Below are positions 11,211 to 23,199 of a stretch of 64,000 bases of DNA, piece after piece. The position numbers and the translations under genes are program-made. A model generated the notes under the pieces. It was not told the origin of the DNA. It made no database searches and saw only the letters and a program-made list of their open reading frames with translations. Position 1 is the first letter of the stretch; each line of letters begins with the position of its first letter. This stretch comes from Zasmidium citrigriseum (taxonomy: Eukaryota; Ascomycota; Dothideomycetes; Mycosphaerellales; Mycosphaerellaceae), in NCBI GenBank assembly GCA_002786025.1, contig NHNW01000018.1, forward strand, positions 682,001-746,000, read 5' to 3'.

Positions 11211-11614
11211 CTGCAAGTTGTTAGTAGTCGCCTCGAATATGAGGATATGTTCCGTGCCACTGACCTTGTCTCGAGATGACGTAGGAAGCGATAGACTGGG
11301 GTTTGGGTGGTTGAATCTGAGGTCTGGTGTATAGTGTTCAGTAGCAGGTGTAGGTGCAACAGTGACGGTTGGTGTTGGTGTAAGCGTTGTGTGTTGGCAA
11401 GAGTGTCGAGCTTGAAGAGGATGAAGGAGAAGAAAAGGAGAGGCAGGCGGGCTTTTTGTATGAAGTAAGGTTAAGGTTTTGCCCAGAGTGACGGGCATGT
11501 GAGGCGCGGTGAAGTGAATATGAAGGTCCTTTCACTTGCTCACATGAACAAAGACTTCTGAGCATGTGCAGCTGTAGGCTTCAGAGTCATAAGTGTCCGC
11601 CGCTGTATGGCGCT
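11211..11614. other. Leader/promoter of the 122-aa gene
   Basis: 404 bp between the small unknown gene and the stop of the isomerase gene. It probably holds a leader exon with an intron whose GTCAGT donor lies near 11264, and the promoter. An in-frame ATG at 11498 leaves open an N-terminal extension. Confidence 0.45.
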
Positions 11615-12587
11615 TCAAAGCTTCTCGAATGTCGGCGTGCGTTTCTGCAGACCAGACATCAAGGCGTCTTTCACGTCCTTGGTTTGTAGCATAGCGGCGT
11701 TCCAGACAGCGATGTAGTCGAGGCCTGGGAAGTGAGTCAGCAACAGAGGTTCTATAACAGATAAACCAACATACCATCGTTGACAGAGTGGTCTCTCGAG
11801 TAGTTGATAACCGCCTTCGTCCCCTGAACAGCCACAGGACTCTTACTCGCAATATCCCTCGCAAGCTCCAACCCCCTCTCCAGCGCCGCCTTCTTATCCT
11901 CAAAGACCCCACTCACAAACCCCATAGTCATAGCCTCCTGCGCGCTAAAATCCCTCGCCGTCAAACAAATATCCTTGATCCACGACATCGGAACCTGGGT
12001 GTGCGGTAGCCTTGAGCACGAAACATCAGCAGATCTCCCAACACAACAGTATGCCTTCTGGCCTTCAATACTCACCTCGTCAAAGTCCCCACATCCGCCG
12101 CAAGTCCAATCGCAACCTCCCTAACCGAAAACCTCGCATCCCTCGAACAAATCCTAATATCACAGCAAGTAGAAATATCAATCGCAGCGCCATAGCTAAT
12201 CCCATGCATCACACAGATAACCGGCTTCTCGCACTTCTCGATCTCCGTGACAGGTTCCTGGACTTCCTTGATATGTCTCCGTAGAGACCAGGCTTTCCTC
12301 GCCACGTCCTCGGACTTCTGGTCTGCCATGCCTTCACCCGTGAGCGGGCCGTTCGCTGCTGCCGTCACGTCTAGGCCGGCTGTGAAGGCTCTTTCGCCGG
12401 CGGCTGTGAGGACGATGGCGCGGACGTCGGGATCCACGGAGAGTTTGGAGAAGATTGAGCCGATGTCTGTGAACATTTGTTGGGTGTAGGAGTTCAGTTT
12501 CTTTTGACGGTCCACTTCCACCATGGCCACGTATGGGTACGGGAACGTGACATTGAAGAACTCTTTGCTGTAGTCTTTCGGCGCCAT
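11615..12587 (-). CDS. dci1: Delta(3,5)-delta(2,4)-dienoyl-CoA isomerase (enoyl-CoA hydratase/isomerase family)
   Basis: Three exons (12587-12076, 12010-11775, 11724-11615) giving 285 residues. The crotonase fold is clear: GERAFTAGLDV for the oxyanion hole, VICVMHGISYGAAID and FSVREVAIGLAADVG. Asp137, Glu157 and Asp165 have the same spacing (20 and 8 residues) as the catalytic Asp/Glu/Asp of mammalian ECH1. This favours dienoyl-CoA isomerase over a plain hydratase. The reaction shifts 3,5-dienoyl-CoA to 2,4-dienoyl-CoA in beta-oxidation of odd-position unsaturated fatty acids. The C-terminus is EKL, a weak variant of the peroxisomal PTS1 signal. No presequence is seen, so peroxisomal location is likely but not certain. 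Confidence 0.9.
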
Positions 12588-12893
12588 GGTGCTGGATTGG
12601 GAGAGCGAACGTCTGTCTATGGTGTATGTCGGGAGTCGGAGGTATGTGGTTGATCTTACATTTCGATGTTCTGGATGTTTGCCATCGAGCTCACATGCTC
12701 GAGTCAACACTGCCGAGGTCGTCGGCAAGTTCCGACTTCAGCAGTATGGTATGATGAGTATGGAGCACACTTCGACGACACTGAGCAGTATGTGTGAGTA
12801 GATGGAGTCTTCTAATCATTGTTCTACCCAGAAACTGTCTCAAAAACGAATTTGGGTATCGCCGTACAGAATGTCGACAACGAAACGCTCATG
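12588..12893. other. Intergenic, isomerase promoter
   Basis: 306 bp between the isomerase start and the stop of the oxysterol-binding protein gene. Nothing else is recognised. Confidence 0.5.
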
Positions 12894-15800
12894 TTATACC
12901 TCGAAAACCTCCTTCACGCCGCTCCAGTCCCCAGCGGCCCGCTTATCCCAATAACCGCCTTCTTCCTTCAACATCCAAACCTCTTCGTCAGGATCCAACT
13001 TCGAGTCTCCACTACTGGCCACCTTCTCAAAGAACTGCGGTGTCCAAGGTTGCCCATGGCTTTCCAAGACCTTGCGCCGTGCTCGTTGCCTCTCTTCGAG
13101 GCGAGCCTTCAGGGCTTCTGCCTTATCAACGTCACCCGCTTCCAGAGCTTGCTGATCAGGTCGCAGGCGTGAGTCTGTTGGCGGTATGTGCCCCTCTTCG
13201 ACTTCTGTGATCTGGTTCAGAGCGGCAGCAAAGGTGGTAAATCCATACACCTTTGGCGCATCGGGTACCAGGGTTCCAACGGTCCAGATCGTCGCGCCAG
13301 TATCGGTGCGCTTCAAGCTCTCGGTCCACTTTCCCGTCAACCCGAGAGACAGTGGCGAGTCATGCTCGAAAAGCTGTACAGTCACGTCTTCGCTGCGGCC
13401 GGAGAACATACCACCAGACTTGAATGTGGCCACGGCTCGTAAGCCGTTCGTCTCGTTGTGGACGGTCATGGTTTGCACTGGCTCAACGTATTTCTCGCCG
13501 GCAATCACATTGCGTAGGAATGCTGTGGCCTGGGTCCAGGAGTAGTGCTCCTTGGGAGCGTGAAGGATCACTCTCGCCCGGCCATCGTTGTTCAGTTCGA
13601 CTGACTTACCCCAGAACTTCTGCACGGGCTGTGGTGACTGAGCGTAGGCCCAACCGCCGTTGGTCAAGCTCTCTGCCTGGCAGGCCATTCGCACAGGGTG
13701 ATGCGAGACCTTCTCGGCCACAAAGCGAAAGCCTAGATCCTCACGCACAAGCTCGAATGTCTCGCCAAGCATAGGGTTGAATGGCTTCCGTATGGCTCGC
13801 TCCTTGACACGGTTGTTTGAGTAGTACGACACAGCGAATGCCGCAACGTACATCATACGCTCGGCTGGTGAAATCGAAGTCTGTGCTGCAGCGTCGAGAA
13901 GCTGTGGGTACTCCAAGGTCTCTGCTAGTCGTTGTAGGAGGGATGTCGGTTCGTTGGCAGTCACTGGCATCGAAATCGTCGATAAGTCTTTGCCAGCATT
14001 CTTTCGAAGAAACCCAATGAAGCTGGGAGGTGCCTGTTTCGGTGGTATGACAGTCGTTCGTCGTTTGACAGGTGCCAGGGGTAGAGGTGATAAAGCTGAC
14101 GGCTTGTTCGGGAACAGAGGAGACTGAGACGATTTGCGTGTGGCCTGGAAAAGAACCGAGCCAGCTCGACCCTCTCCAGAATCGCTGTCACTGTCGGAGT
14201 CAGCCTCAGACTCATTGTCCAATTCTTCATGTGGCTCTGTGAACTCGCTCGAGCGTCGAATATCAAGCAGTTGTGATGGCCCGTCTCCATTCTCGGCGTC
14301 GAAGAACTCCTGGCTGTCGATTGAATCAAGTGAGAGTCGAGAATCTGTCGTCAAAGGCGGCGGCTGTCTGCGTGCTTTGCTTTCAGCGATCAGTGCCGAG
14401 AAGTCTGCTACTACGGTGTCGAGGTCGCGAAGCAATGCCATACATCGCTCGTGCACATCGACTTCTGGTAGTGGCTGGGCAGCAACACTCGGTCGCTTCG
14501 GAATCGTAATGGCACCGGTAGAAGGAGAAGTTGGGCCAGTCGCGAGAGATGGAGAGGGCACCGCAAGCTGCGCAGAAACACTCCTTCGGAAGAGCGCAGA
14601 CGGACTACGTTCTGCACTCGTCGTGCGCTTCCAAAACGGCCGCCTTGTCTGAGAAGACCCTCGTTCTTCAGCATCTGCAAAGTAAGGATTCGCAGAGTCA
14701 TACGACGTCGGGCTTGCGTTGTTGCTGCTCGTTGTAGAGCTCACAGGTGCCAGACCGGCTCCGTTCGATCCAGAATAGTACTTTGGATCGGTGTCTTTGG
14801 CCAGGCCCCGTACAGCATCCCTTGTTCCAGACACTTTGCTTACAAGCTGTTCAACTCTCTGCCATTCACGCTCTGCTTCGGGATCTTGAGGTTTCGGCTT
14901 AGGAAAGTCTCTGCTCGGCTTGGCGGGCGTTACAGGCACGGAAGTGTTCGCTGCGCGTTCTAGAGCATCCCGCCAGCCCTCGAAATCCTTCTTGTTGCTA
15001 GCCTTCAGGTGCCATACCTCTGCGCCAGAGTCGACGGAAAACTCGCGTGTCTTCTCGTTTGCTCCAACAGCAGCGAGCGAGAGCGGGATCGCTCCTCGTA
15101 GCGCGGAAGAATGGCGATTTCGGTAGTATGACAGGGTAGATGAGGTGAAATCCAAGGAGAAGAACCGTTTCGCAAAACCCTGGCCCTTCTTTCTCTTCTT
15201 CTTCCAAAGTACTCCAGTGTAGAACGTCGTTCCTTCAATACCCTTGCTCTCTACGCCTCCTTTCGAAGGGGGTCGCGGATCCTCAAGAACGCCACGATGC
15301 AAGCCTTGGGGCAGACTTTCGTTCGAATCTGCGGCAGCCTTCAACGATGGGCTGTTTCCTTTCGAATTTCCAACACTGGTCGAGCTGTTATTCGAAAATG
15401 CCTGTGAATAGTGTAGGTGATGTCCAGATTTCGGCGGCGCATTGGTTGGATGTGTCATGAGCACGAAGGTAACGTTCTTCGACGTCTGCTTGGAAAATGT
15501 GTTGTCGAACACCAATCCGTACGTCCCCCCTTCGCCTTCTGGCACATCAAACCGGCCCATAGCGACCTTGTCCGGTTCACATCTTCCTGTCCAAGCCACA
15601 GATTTGATCCCTATCGCTTGTAACTTCTCCACGACATTGCTCTCTCCTACTGACCCTCGCCTCGGAAGTTTGGGTGGTGGTGCAGATCCATCTACTGCTG
15701 GTGTTCCCGGCACCTGTGCATTGCTCTCAACAGTCTCTTGCGTGGGCAGGCTCGGAGTAAGCCCATTCTTGGTCCCCGGATGTTTGAAGATGCCGAAATT

Positions 15801-15995
15801 GATGCTCTTCTTATTCGGCTGCAACGACCATGAAATCGAGTGGTTTTCGGGCACCTGGATCCAGCGAACGAGGTAGCTCTACAGTTTGCGCAGTACCATC
15901 AGCATCCATGCGAAGTCATGCTTCCCTAAGCAGATGGATTAAGCTCCCCGTCGACGTACCTTGGAATGCACGACAATCTGCTCTATGCCCGCCAT
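12894..15995 (-). CDS. osh3: Oxysterol-binding protein, Osh3 type (GOLD-PH-ORD)
   Basis: Two exons: 15995-15960 (12 residues, MAGIEQIVVHSK) and 15878-12894, total 1006 residues. The tiny first exon is needed because exon 2 has no ATG near its start; the join gives HSK-SYLVRWIQVPENHSISW, the usual start of this family. Order: GOLD-like domain (about 1-150), PH domain (about 230-320, TFYTGVLWKKKRKKGQGFAK), Ser-rich linker, then the oxysterol-binding domain (about 640-990) with the signature EKVSHHP near residue 734. Osh3-type proteins move sterol or PI4P at ER-plasma membrane contacts; an FFAT-like segment is plausible in the acidic linker but not assigned. Length matches filamentous-fungal homologues. 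Confidence 0.93.
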
Positions 15996-17347
15996 ACTGC
16001 TGTCGCCTGGGGCGGAAAAAGAGGCGCCGACGATGGGAGACGGCCCTCAGACAGGACCATGCGCGAGAAAATGTTTGCTGGATTCACTGCCGTCTCATGA
16101 CAGCGGCGGGCGTCGGATAGCGTGGTCAACAAAGCTCAGCTGGCCTCTCAGGCATCGGTTTACTGCTGTCGCCGAATCCCGTCCAACGATGTCGCTGCTG
16201 CTCAGGCTCTCGTCATCGTGTTGCGGCTACGCCTGAATGGAGCTACTGCTTAGAAGGAGCACGAGAAAGAAGAATCAGCTGATGCGGCGTGTCATGTCGT
16301 GTTGGTCGGAGGAACAGGCGTTCGTCTCGTCTCGCTCGTATGATGTTCCTACGACGACGTGGAACCCTTGCTCGAGCTCAGCCCTAAACGTTTGCGCTTT
16401 GCTTTGCTTGCCGACGGGCCGAAGCGCTGCTCTATTCTTGTCAACACATCTTCTGCTTTCTTTCAAAACATTTAACGACTGCGTTCCATCTACCTCTCCC
16501 AGAAGCATAGTAGTGTTTGGCAACTTCGATTACCGAAGACGCTCAAGTGCGGCTGCCATCGGCTGCTGCGGGTGTGCGGTAAGACGGAAGCAACATGAAG
16601 TCAACGACGGTCGACATCTTTTCTCCGGACCACCAACAACCAAAAAGTCCTCCAGGACGAGGTGGCATTCTGGTTGGCGCAGGGACTTCGAACAGCATCC
16701 TTAAGGGTCAAATATACATGACGAAAAGACCAGGCAATAACAAACCCAATCTCAACCACATGTCACAAAGTCGACCCTTCAGTGGCAAACGCTCGCTCTC
16801 CGACCTGAGGACGGAGAAACATCTCAAACTTAAGTGGCAAACGGCGAAAGAAAGCGCAGATCAGTTGAACAATTCCAAGTCTCCTTCGAGACATTCATTC
16901 CAGTCGGTCGATATTACTATACAGAAAACTTTTCCTCCCAAAACATCAAAAATCAAGCCGTGTCATCGGCATATGCCCTCGCTGCAAGGGTGGGTATAAT
17001 GCTGCACCACATTTCCACAATGTGAGGTCCCTCGCTGGTTGTAGAAGGTACACAATGAAGTAAAAACCAATGCAAAAAACTTTTTGTCGTGATAGAGTCG
17101 AGTAATAGCGCCGTGTTCCCAAAAATGCGTAGATTCCTGTCGAAATGATGTTCCCGGGGGAACACTGATGATGGAAAGTTCGCTCCAATAATGCGTCCAA
17201 ATGCCAGAGTCGTGAAAAGTTGAAATTTTGGGTTTGCCCTGCCCAGCGCCAACGCTTTTTGGTAATGCGAGAATCAAGAACCAGGTCAGGGGTTGACCGG
17301 TGAAGTAGGAGAGTCGTTAAATCGTGATGTTGAAAGTCGGTGTTCGT
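15996..17347. other. Intergenic, 1.35 kb
   Basis: Lies between the Osh3 start and the 3' end of the DUF3602 gene. It should contain the Osh3 promoter. A 134-codon ATG-started frame at 16595-16999 is Lys/Ser-rich, unlike any family I know, and is not called. Short (CTTTG)n-like repeats occur near 16393. Confidence 0.4.
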
Positions 17348-17815
17348 CTACGACGATCGCCGGCTGAAGATGGAGAGGACGCCTCCGCTGTCTCGTCGAA
17401 GGGCGGTGATGCGCTCAGACTCTGACGATGCCGATGAGTCGGTGCTGTTCTTGCGTGCTGACGATGCCTTGGGCCTCGACTCGGTGAAGAGGTTGCCTGC
17501 GCCGCCACGTCCGACGTGGTAGACTGGTGCTGCGTTGCTCTCGCGGTTCTTGATCATCTCCTCATCGAATTGGAAGATCGATTCTTCGTTGGAGGACGAC
17601 ATGTTGCCTGCGCCTCCTCGGCCGCATGGTACGGTTCGCTTGAATGGTCGAGTGAGGGAGATGCGGGATGCTGGTCCAGAGGCGGATGGGCCGGTGGTGA
17701 CCTCTTCTGGCTTGTATCGCTTGTAGTTGCCAGCGCCGCCCCGGCCGCCATAGATGTAGCCGCCAGACTTGGGGACAGTTGGGTGTGGCTCGACGACGGA
17801 AAGGTTTCGTGCCAT
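17348..17815 (-). CDS. DUF3602-family protein with GRGGAGN repeats
   Basis: Single exon of 155 residues. Three copies of the motif GRGGAGN occur, near residues 24, 66 and 101 (YGGRGGAGNYK, CGRGGAGNMS, VGRGGAGNLF). This is the diagnostic repeat of DUF3602 (PF12223), a fungal family. The rest is Ser/Arg-rich and probably disordered, with a basic C-terminus (SIFSRRSS). Function is unknown for the family; no signal peptide or membrane segment is visible. The length is typical. Confidence 0.88.
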   Translation of the reverse strand: MARNLSVVEPHPTVPKSGGYIYGGRGGAGNYKRYKPEEVTTGPSASGPASRISLTRPFKRTVPCGRGGAGNMSSSNEESIFQFDEEMIKNRESNAAPVYHVGRGGAGNLFTESRPKASSARKNSTDSSASSESERITALRRDSGGVLSIFSRRSS

Positions 17816-19205
17816 GTTGATGGTGTTGTTGATGTGGAGTATGAAGCGTTGGGATGTCGATGGGTGAGCACAGGAAGAGTCTTCTTTCCAGAGATGTTGT
17901 TCGGTTTGATGAGTGAGTAGAGGAATGTGGCAAGCAAACCTACCGGAAAGCGAGTAATATATACCACGAAAGACGTAATCTCACGATGCAACGGCAGAAT
18001 TTGCCAGGAGTCAAACGCAATACATCACGCGGACTCCAGTCTTCCTTGGCTCATCACGAACTATTCCCCTAACTGAAGTCGTAGGAGAGAAAGTAGAAAA
18101 GGTTTTCCAGAGTTTGAGCCCCCGGAGCCGGCGTCACGTTGCCGAGCCGGGAAGCGTAGCGCCATCTCGAGCCGCAGCACAAATCGTCACTCGATCAGAA
18201 TTTTCTCTTTCTCATTGGCCACGGTGATGACATATGAGATCTCTGCGAGGCCCTTCCAACTGTTTCCATCTTTTTGCCATCTCTTTGGGCCGACTTTGTT
18301 CGTTCGAGAATCAGTTGTCGGTGTCCGGGCGCGAGACGAAACGCTCCTCACGTGGTAGGCCAAGTCATGCGTGCACTCAGCTTTCGTCGCGACTGGATTC
18401 TTAGCATGCGGCCCGTGTTTCTATTACCCCCAGCTAATTGCACAATGCGACACTATTACCCCATAGTTTTGCGCTTTTGCGTTTAGCTCCACGGAACTGT
18501 GATGGACTTCGTCCAGACGACGACGCACGCCAGTCTCCCCGCATGATCACTCTGGAGGCGTGTTGGCGTGTTCTCGATGGGACGAAACGCTAGGAAATCG
18601 TACACGTGGTTCTGCGAGCAAGGCATTCGATTGCATCTCCGAGATGGAGGCGCTGCGAACGAGTCACCTGCAGGAACGCCCTACTCTGCCTGACAACCGT
18701 GGTGGCGAAGGGACATGTGCGTCGCAAACTCGTCACTATAGGAGTCGTGCAGCGGTCCTTCTCGGACTCCGCTCTACTCGACAGTCGCTTCCCCGCAAAT
18801 TCTTCTCTTAGCGCCATGGCGTGTCGTGCGCGTGAATAGGAACCGATCGACCGCCATGTGCAGGTACCGGAAGGCCTAACAGGCTAGCGTTTAGGTAAAT
18901 GGCTTTTCATTCTCCGCAGTCCTGCGTCCTGTGCCCTCATCATCTCACCGTCACTCCGTGGGCTCGAAATTCGTTCAATGGCCCGTCGTCGTCCGGGTTG
19001 TTGAGATCGCATGGGTCTGAGATCCACCGTGAGCGCGATGATGGCATGAAGAGGACACTGTGACTAATGCCGACGATATCCGGGTCCGGAAGTCAGCAGC
19101 CACATGGGGAATTGGCGCTGGCAATGAGGAGATTTCTGGGGTTGCGGGGACACCGCGTATCACGTCAAAGCTGAAACTATTGCGACTGCCATTTGGGTAT
19201 CTCTT
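17816..19205. other. Intergenic, 1.39 kb
   Basis: Holds the DUF3602 gene promoter and the 3' flank of the Arp1 gene. Short open frames (18274-18839) have no recognisable features. I see no gene, repeat or RNA in it. Confidence 0.4.
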
Positions 19206-20466
19206 TTACGCAAACTTCTGGTGGATGATGTCCGGATCTGGGAATTATTAGCTAAGTCGAAACGATACCGATCATGGGTTGAGGAGGAATGACTTACTCT
19301 CATGCCAATCATCAATCGTTACGTACATCTTCCTGAACGTGCTCAATCCTGCCAGGATAGAACCTCCAATCCAGGTGCTGTACAATCGTTCAGGCGGGGC
19401 GAATATCTTGATTCGCATATCCTTCACGGCCAATCGTTGGACCTCGTGGAGCAATCTGTCGCCAAAGCCCTTGATCATGGTCGAACCGCCTGACAAGACG
19501 ATGCTGCCGAAGAGCGACTTTCGAAGGTCCATGTCGGTCCGGGAAATCGAATCGACGACGATTTGATGGAGACCTGGCCATTCGAGACCAATCAGCTCCG
19601 GTTCGAAGAGGATTTCTGGCGCTCTGAAACGTTCGGGTCCAATCTTGAGCTTCTTGCCGTCCGGAAGGACAAACTCGGCCACCTTGCTCTCTCCGTTTCT
19701 TGCATTGTGCCAGTCTTTCTCCTCTTTCTTCGGGTCTGTTGCCACGTAGCAAGTCTTCTCCTTGATGTTCTTCACGATCTCCTTCTCTGCACTGGTATGA
19801 AAGACATTCCCGCTCTTGCGCAGGAGCTTCTGCAGCTCCTCTGTCACATCTCTTCCAGCAACATCAATCCTCCGAATGCTATTCGGGATTGCGAATCCTT
19901 CGTAGACTGGCACAGCATGCGACACGCCGTCTCCAGCGTCCAGCACAATACCGGTCGTTCGTCCAGATGCGTATAATGAGAGTACAGCCTGGATTGAAGT
20001 GTACAGAGCTGGGACGTTGAAGGTCTCGAACAGTATCTGGGCAGCAAGGTCGCGGTTCGCGCGTGGATTTAGGGGAGCCTCGGTGAGGAGCACGGGGTGC
20101 TGTCCGTACAATTAGCCCAGTCCAACATATGCGTTTCCATGACTGACCTCAGCCTTGACATACCTCTTCACTCAGTGTCTTGAGTTCGTCTGTGTAGACG
20201 TGCTGCCATATTCTCTCCATGTCCTCCCAATCCGTGACGATGCCATGTTCGAGGGGGTATTTGATCTTCAGGAGACCTCGTAGTTCTTGTGCCTTGTTGC
20301 CAATGAAGAAATCGCCTTCTAGTCCTCCAGCCAGCACGCGGGTATGTTTGGGCCGACCGACGAAGGAGGGGAAGAAACAGCGCGGTGAGTCTTCGCCAGC
20401 GTAACCGGCTCTGATGGTGCCGCTGCCGTTGTCGATAACGATGGGCGTGTTGTGGAGGTCGGCCAT
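19206..20466 (-). CDS. arp1: Actin-related protein 1 (centractin), dynactin subunit
   Basis: Three exons (20466-20164, 20099-19298, 19237-19206) giving 378 residues, the usual length. Actin-fold motifs: [17 protein letters not shown] (phosphate 1), [20 protein letters not shown] (phosphate 2), [17 protein letters not shown] and [13 protein letters not shown]. The short last exon supplies the end [13 protein letters not shown]; without it the protein would end in an intron-encoded tail. The insert [20 protein letters not shown] and the overall pattern fit Arp1 rather than conventional actin. Arp1 forms the short filament of dynactin and is needed for dynein-driven nuclear migration in hyphae. 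Confidence 0.94.
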
Positions 20467-21121
20467 CTTTCTCGACTTTCTGTTGCGCGGCGAGGCGCTT
20501 CTCTATGGCACGCTGAGAGGCATCCAGGAGAAAATCGATCGTTGGGTGGGTGCCGTTTAGGAGCGGCCGTTTGCTGTCGTCGATGTTGACCGCGGTGGAG
20601 CTCGCTTCAGAAACGCGACTGGCGGGACTAGCCGCTCAGGCACCAAGGCCGACCTTGGCACTTACTTCTTCTCTGCGTGTCTGCTTTGCTTTGCTTTGCT
20701 CAAAGCTCCATCTTCATCTGGGCTATCCTTCCCTCTACGCTTTGATGGATGCCCTGAAGACTCGAGAGCCGACTCGATCGCTGATGACCACCATGTCAAG
20801 GAGATTCATAAGCGATCGCCATTACCAAATCTCACCAATGGTCCCACGATGTATACCTTTGAATCAAACCTCTCATCGCCAGCATCTCATACATGCCCCC
20901 GCTGAGCCCTTGCAGCCCAGGCGACAAAGATGCAGCACCCATCCTCTTGGAAGCCGAAATGCTCCATGCGGAACAGCACTTGAGGTTTGGACAAGAAATA
21001 GACTTCCAGTTCCCAACTCAAAATCGCTAGTGCTAGATCCGCCTACCTCCTCGGCGGCTCCACTTACAACTTCCTGCGCTTATAGCATCGTCCTACATCC
21101 ACCCATGTCACCATCATCGCC
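20467..21121. other. Divergent promoter region
   Basis: 655 bp between the Arp1 start (minus) and the CE16 start (plus). It contains a short pentanucleotide repeat at 20681-20701 and otherwise nothing recognised. Confidence 0.45.
20681..20701. repeat. (TTTGC)n microsatellite
   Basis: Four tandem copies of a 5-bp unit (GCTTT phase) in the Arp1/CE16 intergenic region. A related short run occurs near 16393. Confidence 0.7.
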
Positions 21122-22272
21122 ATGCCCCGGCTCATAGCTATAGGTTTCGCCCTTCTTGGGCTGGTCACGGCCTCTTCGCTCCCTCCGTGGAGGCCAAGTC
21201 CATCACGTTGGCCAGGATGGTCAAGCATTACCCATATCTTCTCATTTGGAGACAGCTACACCCAGACTGGCTTCAACGCATCGGGCCCGCAGCCATCGAG
21301 AGCGAATCCACTTGGCAACCCAGCATATCCAGGAGACACTTCGTCAAACGGACCGAATTGGATTGACTTCTTGACGACGACTTGGAATGAAACATTTGTG
21401 GAGACTGTCAATCTGGCCTTTGGAGGTGCAACCGTGGATGGTGCGCTGATTCCAGGATTTATACCGACAGTCATATCCATGAAGCAGCAGATCAATGACC
21501 AATACATTCCCCAATACTCGAACCATCCAAAATACTTCAACTGGCAGGCAAGGACCACTCTGTTCACCATGTTCATTGGGATCAACGATGTCAACAACGA
21601 ATATGAGATGGCAGACAAGGATCAAATATATCCTCAAGTAATGGTTGAATATGCTCAGCTAGTGGTCTGTGCGAGTAGTTCGACAATTGGTATGAACAGG
21701 CTGACCAGATCGCAGGAGACTTTGTACCAGACTGGAGCGCGGAACTTCCTCTTCTTGAATGTACCACCTATCGATCGATCGCCAATAACAGTCGAAGGCG
21801 GTAATGCTGCGGTCAAGAGCCAAAGGGCGGACATCGCGGCATGGAACAAGAACGTCTCGACTATCGCCCGAAACCTGAAGAGCAAACACCGTGATTCAAC
21901 CGTGTTCGTTTTCGATACCAATGCCCTGTACAACAAAGTCATCGACAAGCCCTGCTCGTTTCCGGAGACGTGCGCGTACAAGGACACGGCTGATTACTGC
22001 CCCATGTACGCATACGGAACGCCGACGGTGAGTGTGTACGACAATGGCAATGCCCTCTCATCTGACCTTTGCTGCAGTGGTACACGAAGAGCCCGGACTG
22101 TGAGTACGCGGTCGACGAGTATTTCTGGGTGAGCATAGTATGACACAAGTCCATCTTACATAGGCTAATCGTACTGCAGCTGAACACGCTCCACCCGACG
22201 TTTCGTATCCATAATGCAACCGCTAGAGAGATATCGCGGCAGTTGAGTACGGGACGCCATGGTTGGCGGTGA
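21122..22272 (+). CDS. Secreted carbohydrate esterase, CE16/SGNH (acetylesterase)
   Basis: Four exons (21122-21664, 21716-22027, 22078-22128, 22180-22272) giving 332 residues. Signal peptide MPRLIAIGFALLGLVTAS. SGNH blocks: FSFGDSYTQTG with the nucleophile Ser (about residue 44), NLAFGGATVDG, MFIGINDVNN and LNTLHPTF with the catalytic His. The first intron (21665-21715) is 51 bp, has no stop and keeps frame, so it is easily missed. Removing it joins QLV to ETLYQTGARNF, as in relatives. CE16 enzymes remove acetyl groups from short xylo-oligosaccharides and related hemicellulose fragments. Together with the GH53 gene this suggests plant-wall use. Confidence 0.88.
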
Positions 22273-23199
22273 TGCCCTTCGCCTGAACCGAGCCTGTTCC
22301 TAGTCGACTCCATGTAAGGGGTGTCTCTTGATCACATTGCATGTCCTTCGCAATTCGCCAAGATTTCAAGATCTGACCACATTGCACCATCTCCAGTGCC
22401 ATCCAGAGCGTCTGAGGCTGCGATGTACCATTCTGTGCTTTTGAACTTGATGTGTCTCTTGGGATCGACGTCTCATGCGAAATGGTCGTTTGCCAATATG
22501 CTGTCGAATAATCCTTGCACCCTCTCCTAGGAGCTTCACCGATTGGAGCATTTTGCGAACGTTGCTGAGTGACCTGGGCACCGTTGTACAAGTACAACTT
22601 AGTTCTCACTTCATGTCGTCCTCAATGCCTTTGTCACTCCTGCCACTTGTCATTTGCTCATGATCATAACTCGAAACACAAGGCATTGTCATTCGTATTG
22701 AGCCCGTCCTCTCGCCGCACTGCGGCCGTCCTGTCACCGCCGATCGCCCGCCCATAGCGCCTTCCTCTCTTGGTCTCGCTCCCGCCCTTTAGCCTTATCT
22801 CCAAGATACACCCAAGATGGTACCTGCGCCGCGCGATGACTTAATGCAAAGACCCTCAGGGCTCTGCACCAAGCAATCAATAGGAAAATCAGACCCCCCG
22901 AATTGCAGAAGATGCGGCACAATCGGCTATCCGGCGCGTGGACGACGATACGGGCGTCCTCAGGAGAAAGAAGAGGAGTTCATGCAAGGGCAATCATAGG
23001 GCAAGCGCGTGCAATGTAACGACGCTATCTCACGCTGCGCGTGCGTGCGGATGGATTGGGGTTACATGTACGAGGCCGTCATATGCGGTAGGTCGTTAAG
23101 CAAGAATTGAGGCGCGAGGCTTGGTATAAAGCTTGCGTCTGCACATTTCGGTTCCGTTCTGTTCCTCTGTCTCCATTCCTCTTGCAGATCGAGCTCACC
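22273..23199. other. Intergenic, 0.93 kb
   Basis: Holds the CE16 3' flank and the carboxypeptidase promoter, including a TATA box near 23124. No gene is seen. Confidence 0.5.
23124..23129 (+). promoter_or_regulatory. TATA box of carboxypeptidase gene
   Basis: TATAAA lies 76 bp before the ATG at 23200 and is followed by a pyrimidine-rich leader (TTCCTCTGTCTCCATTCC). This is a good positional fit for a core promoter. Confidence 0.5.

Noticed and set aside
16595..16999. 134-codon ATG frame between the Osh3 and DUF3602 genes
   Set aside because: Low-complexity Lys/Ser composition, no domain, no splice partners; lies in presumed promoter sequence.
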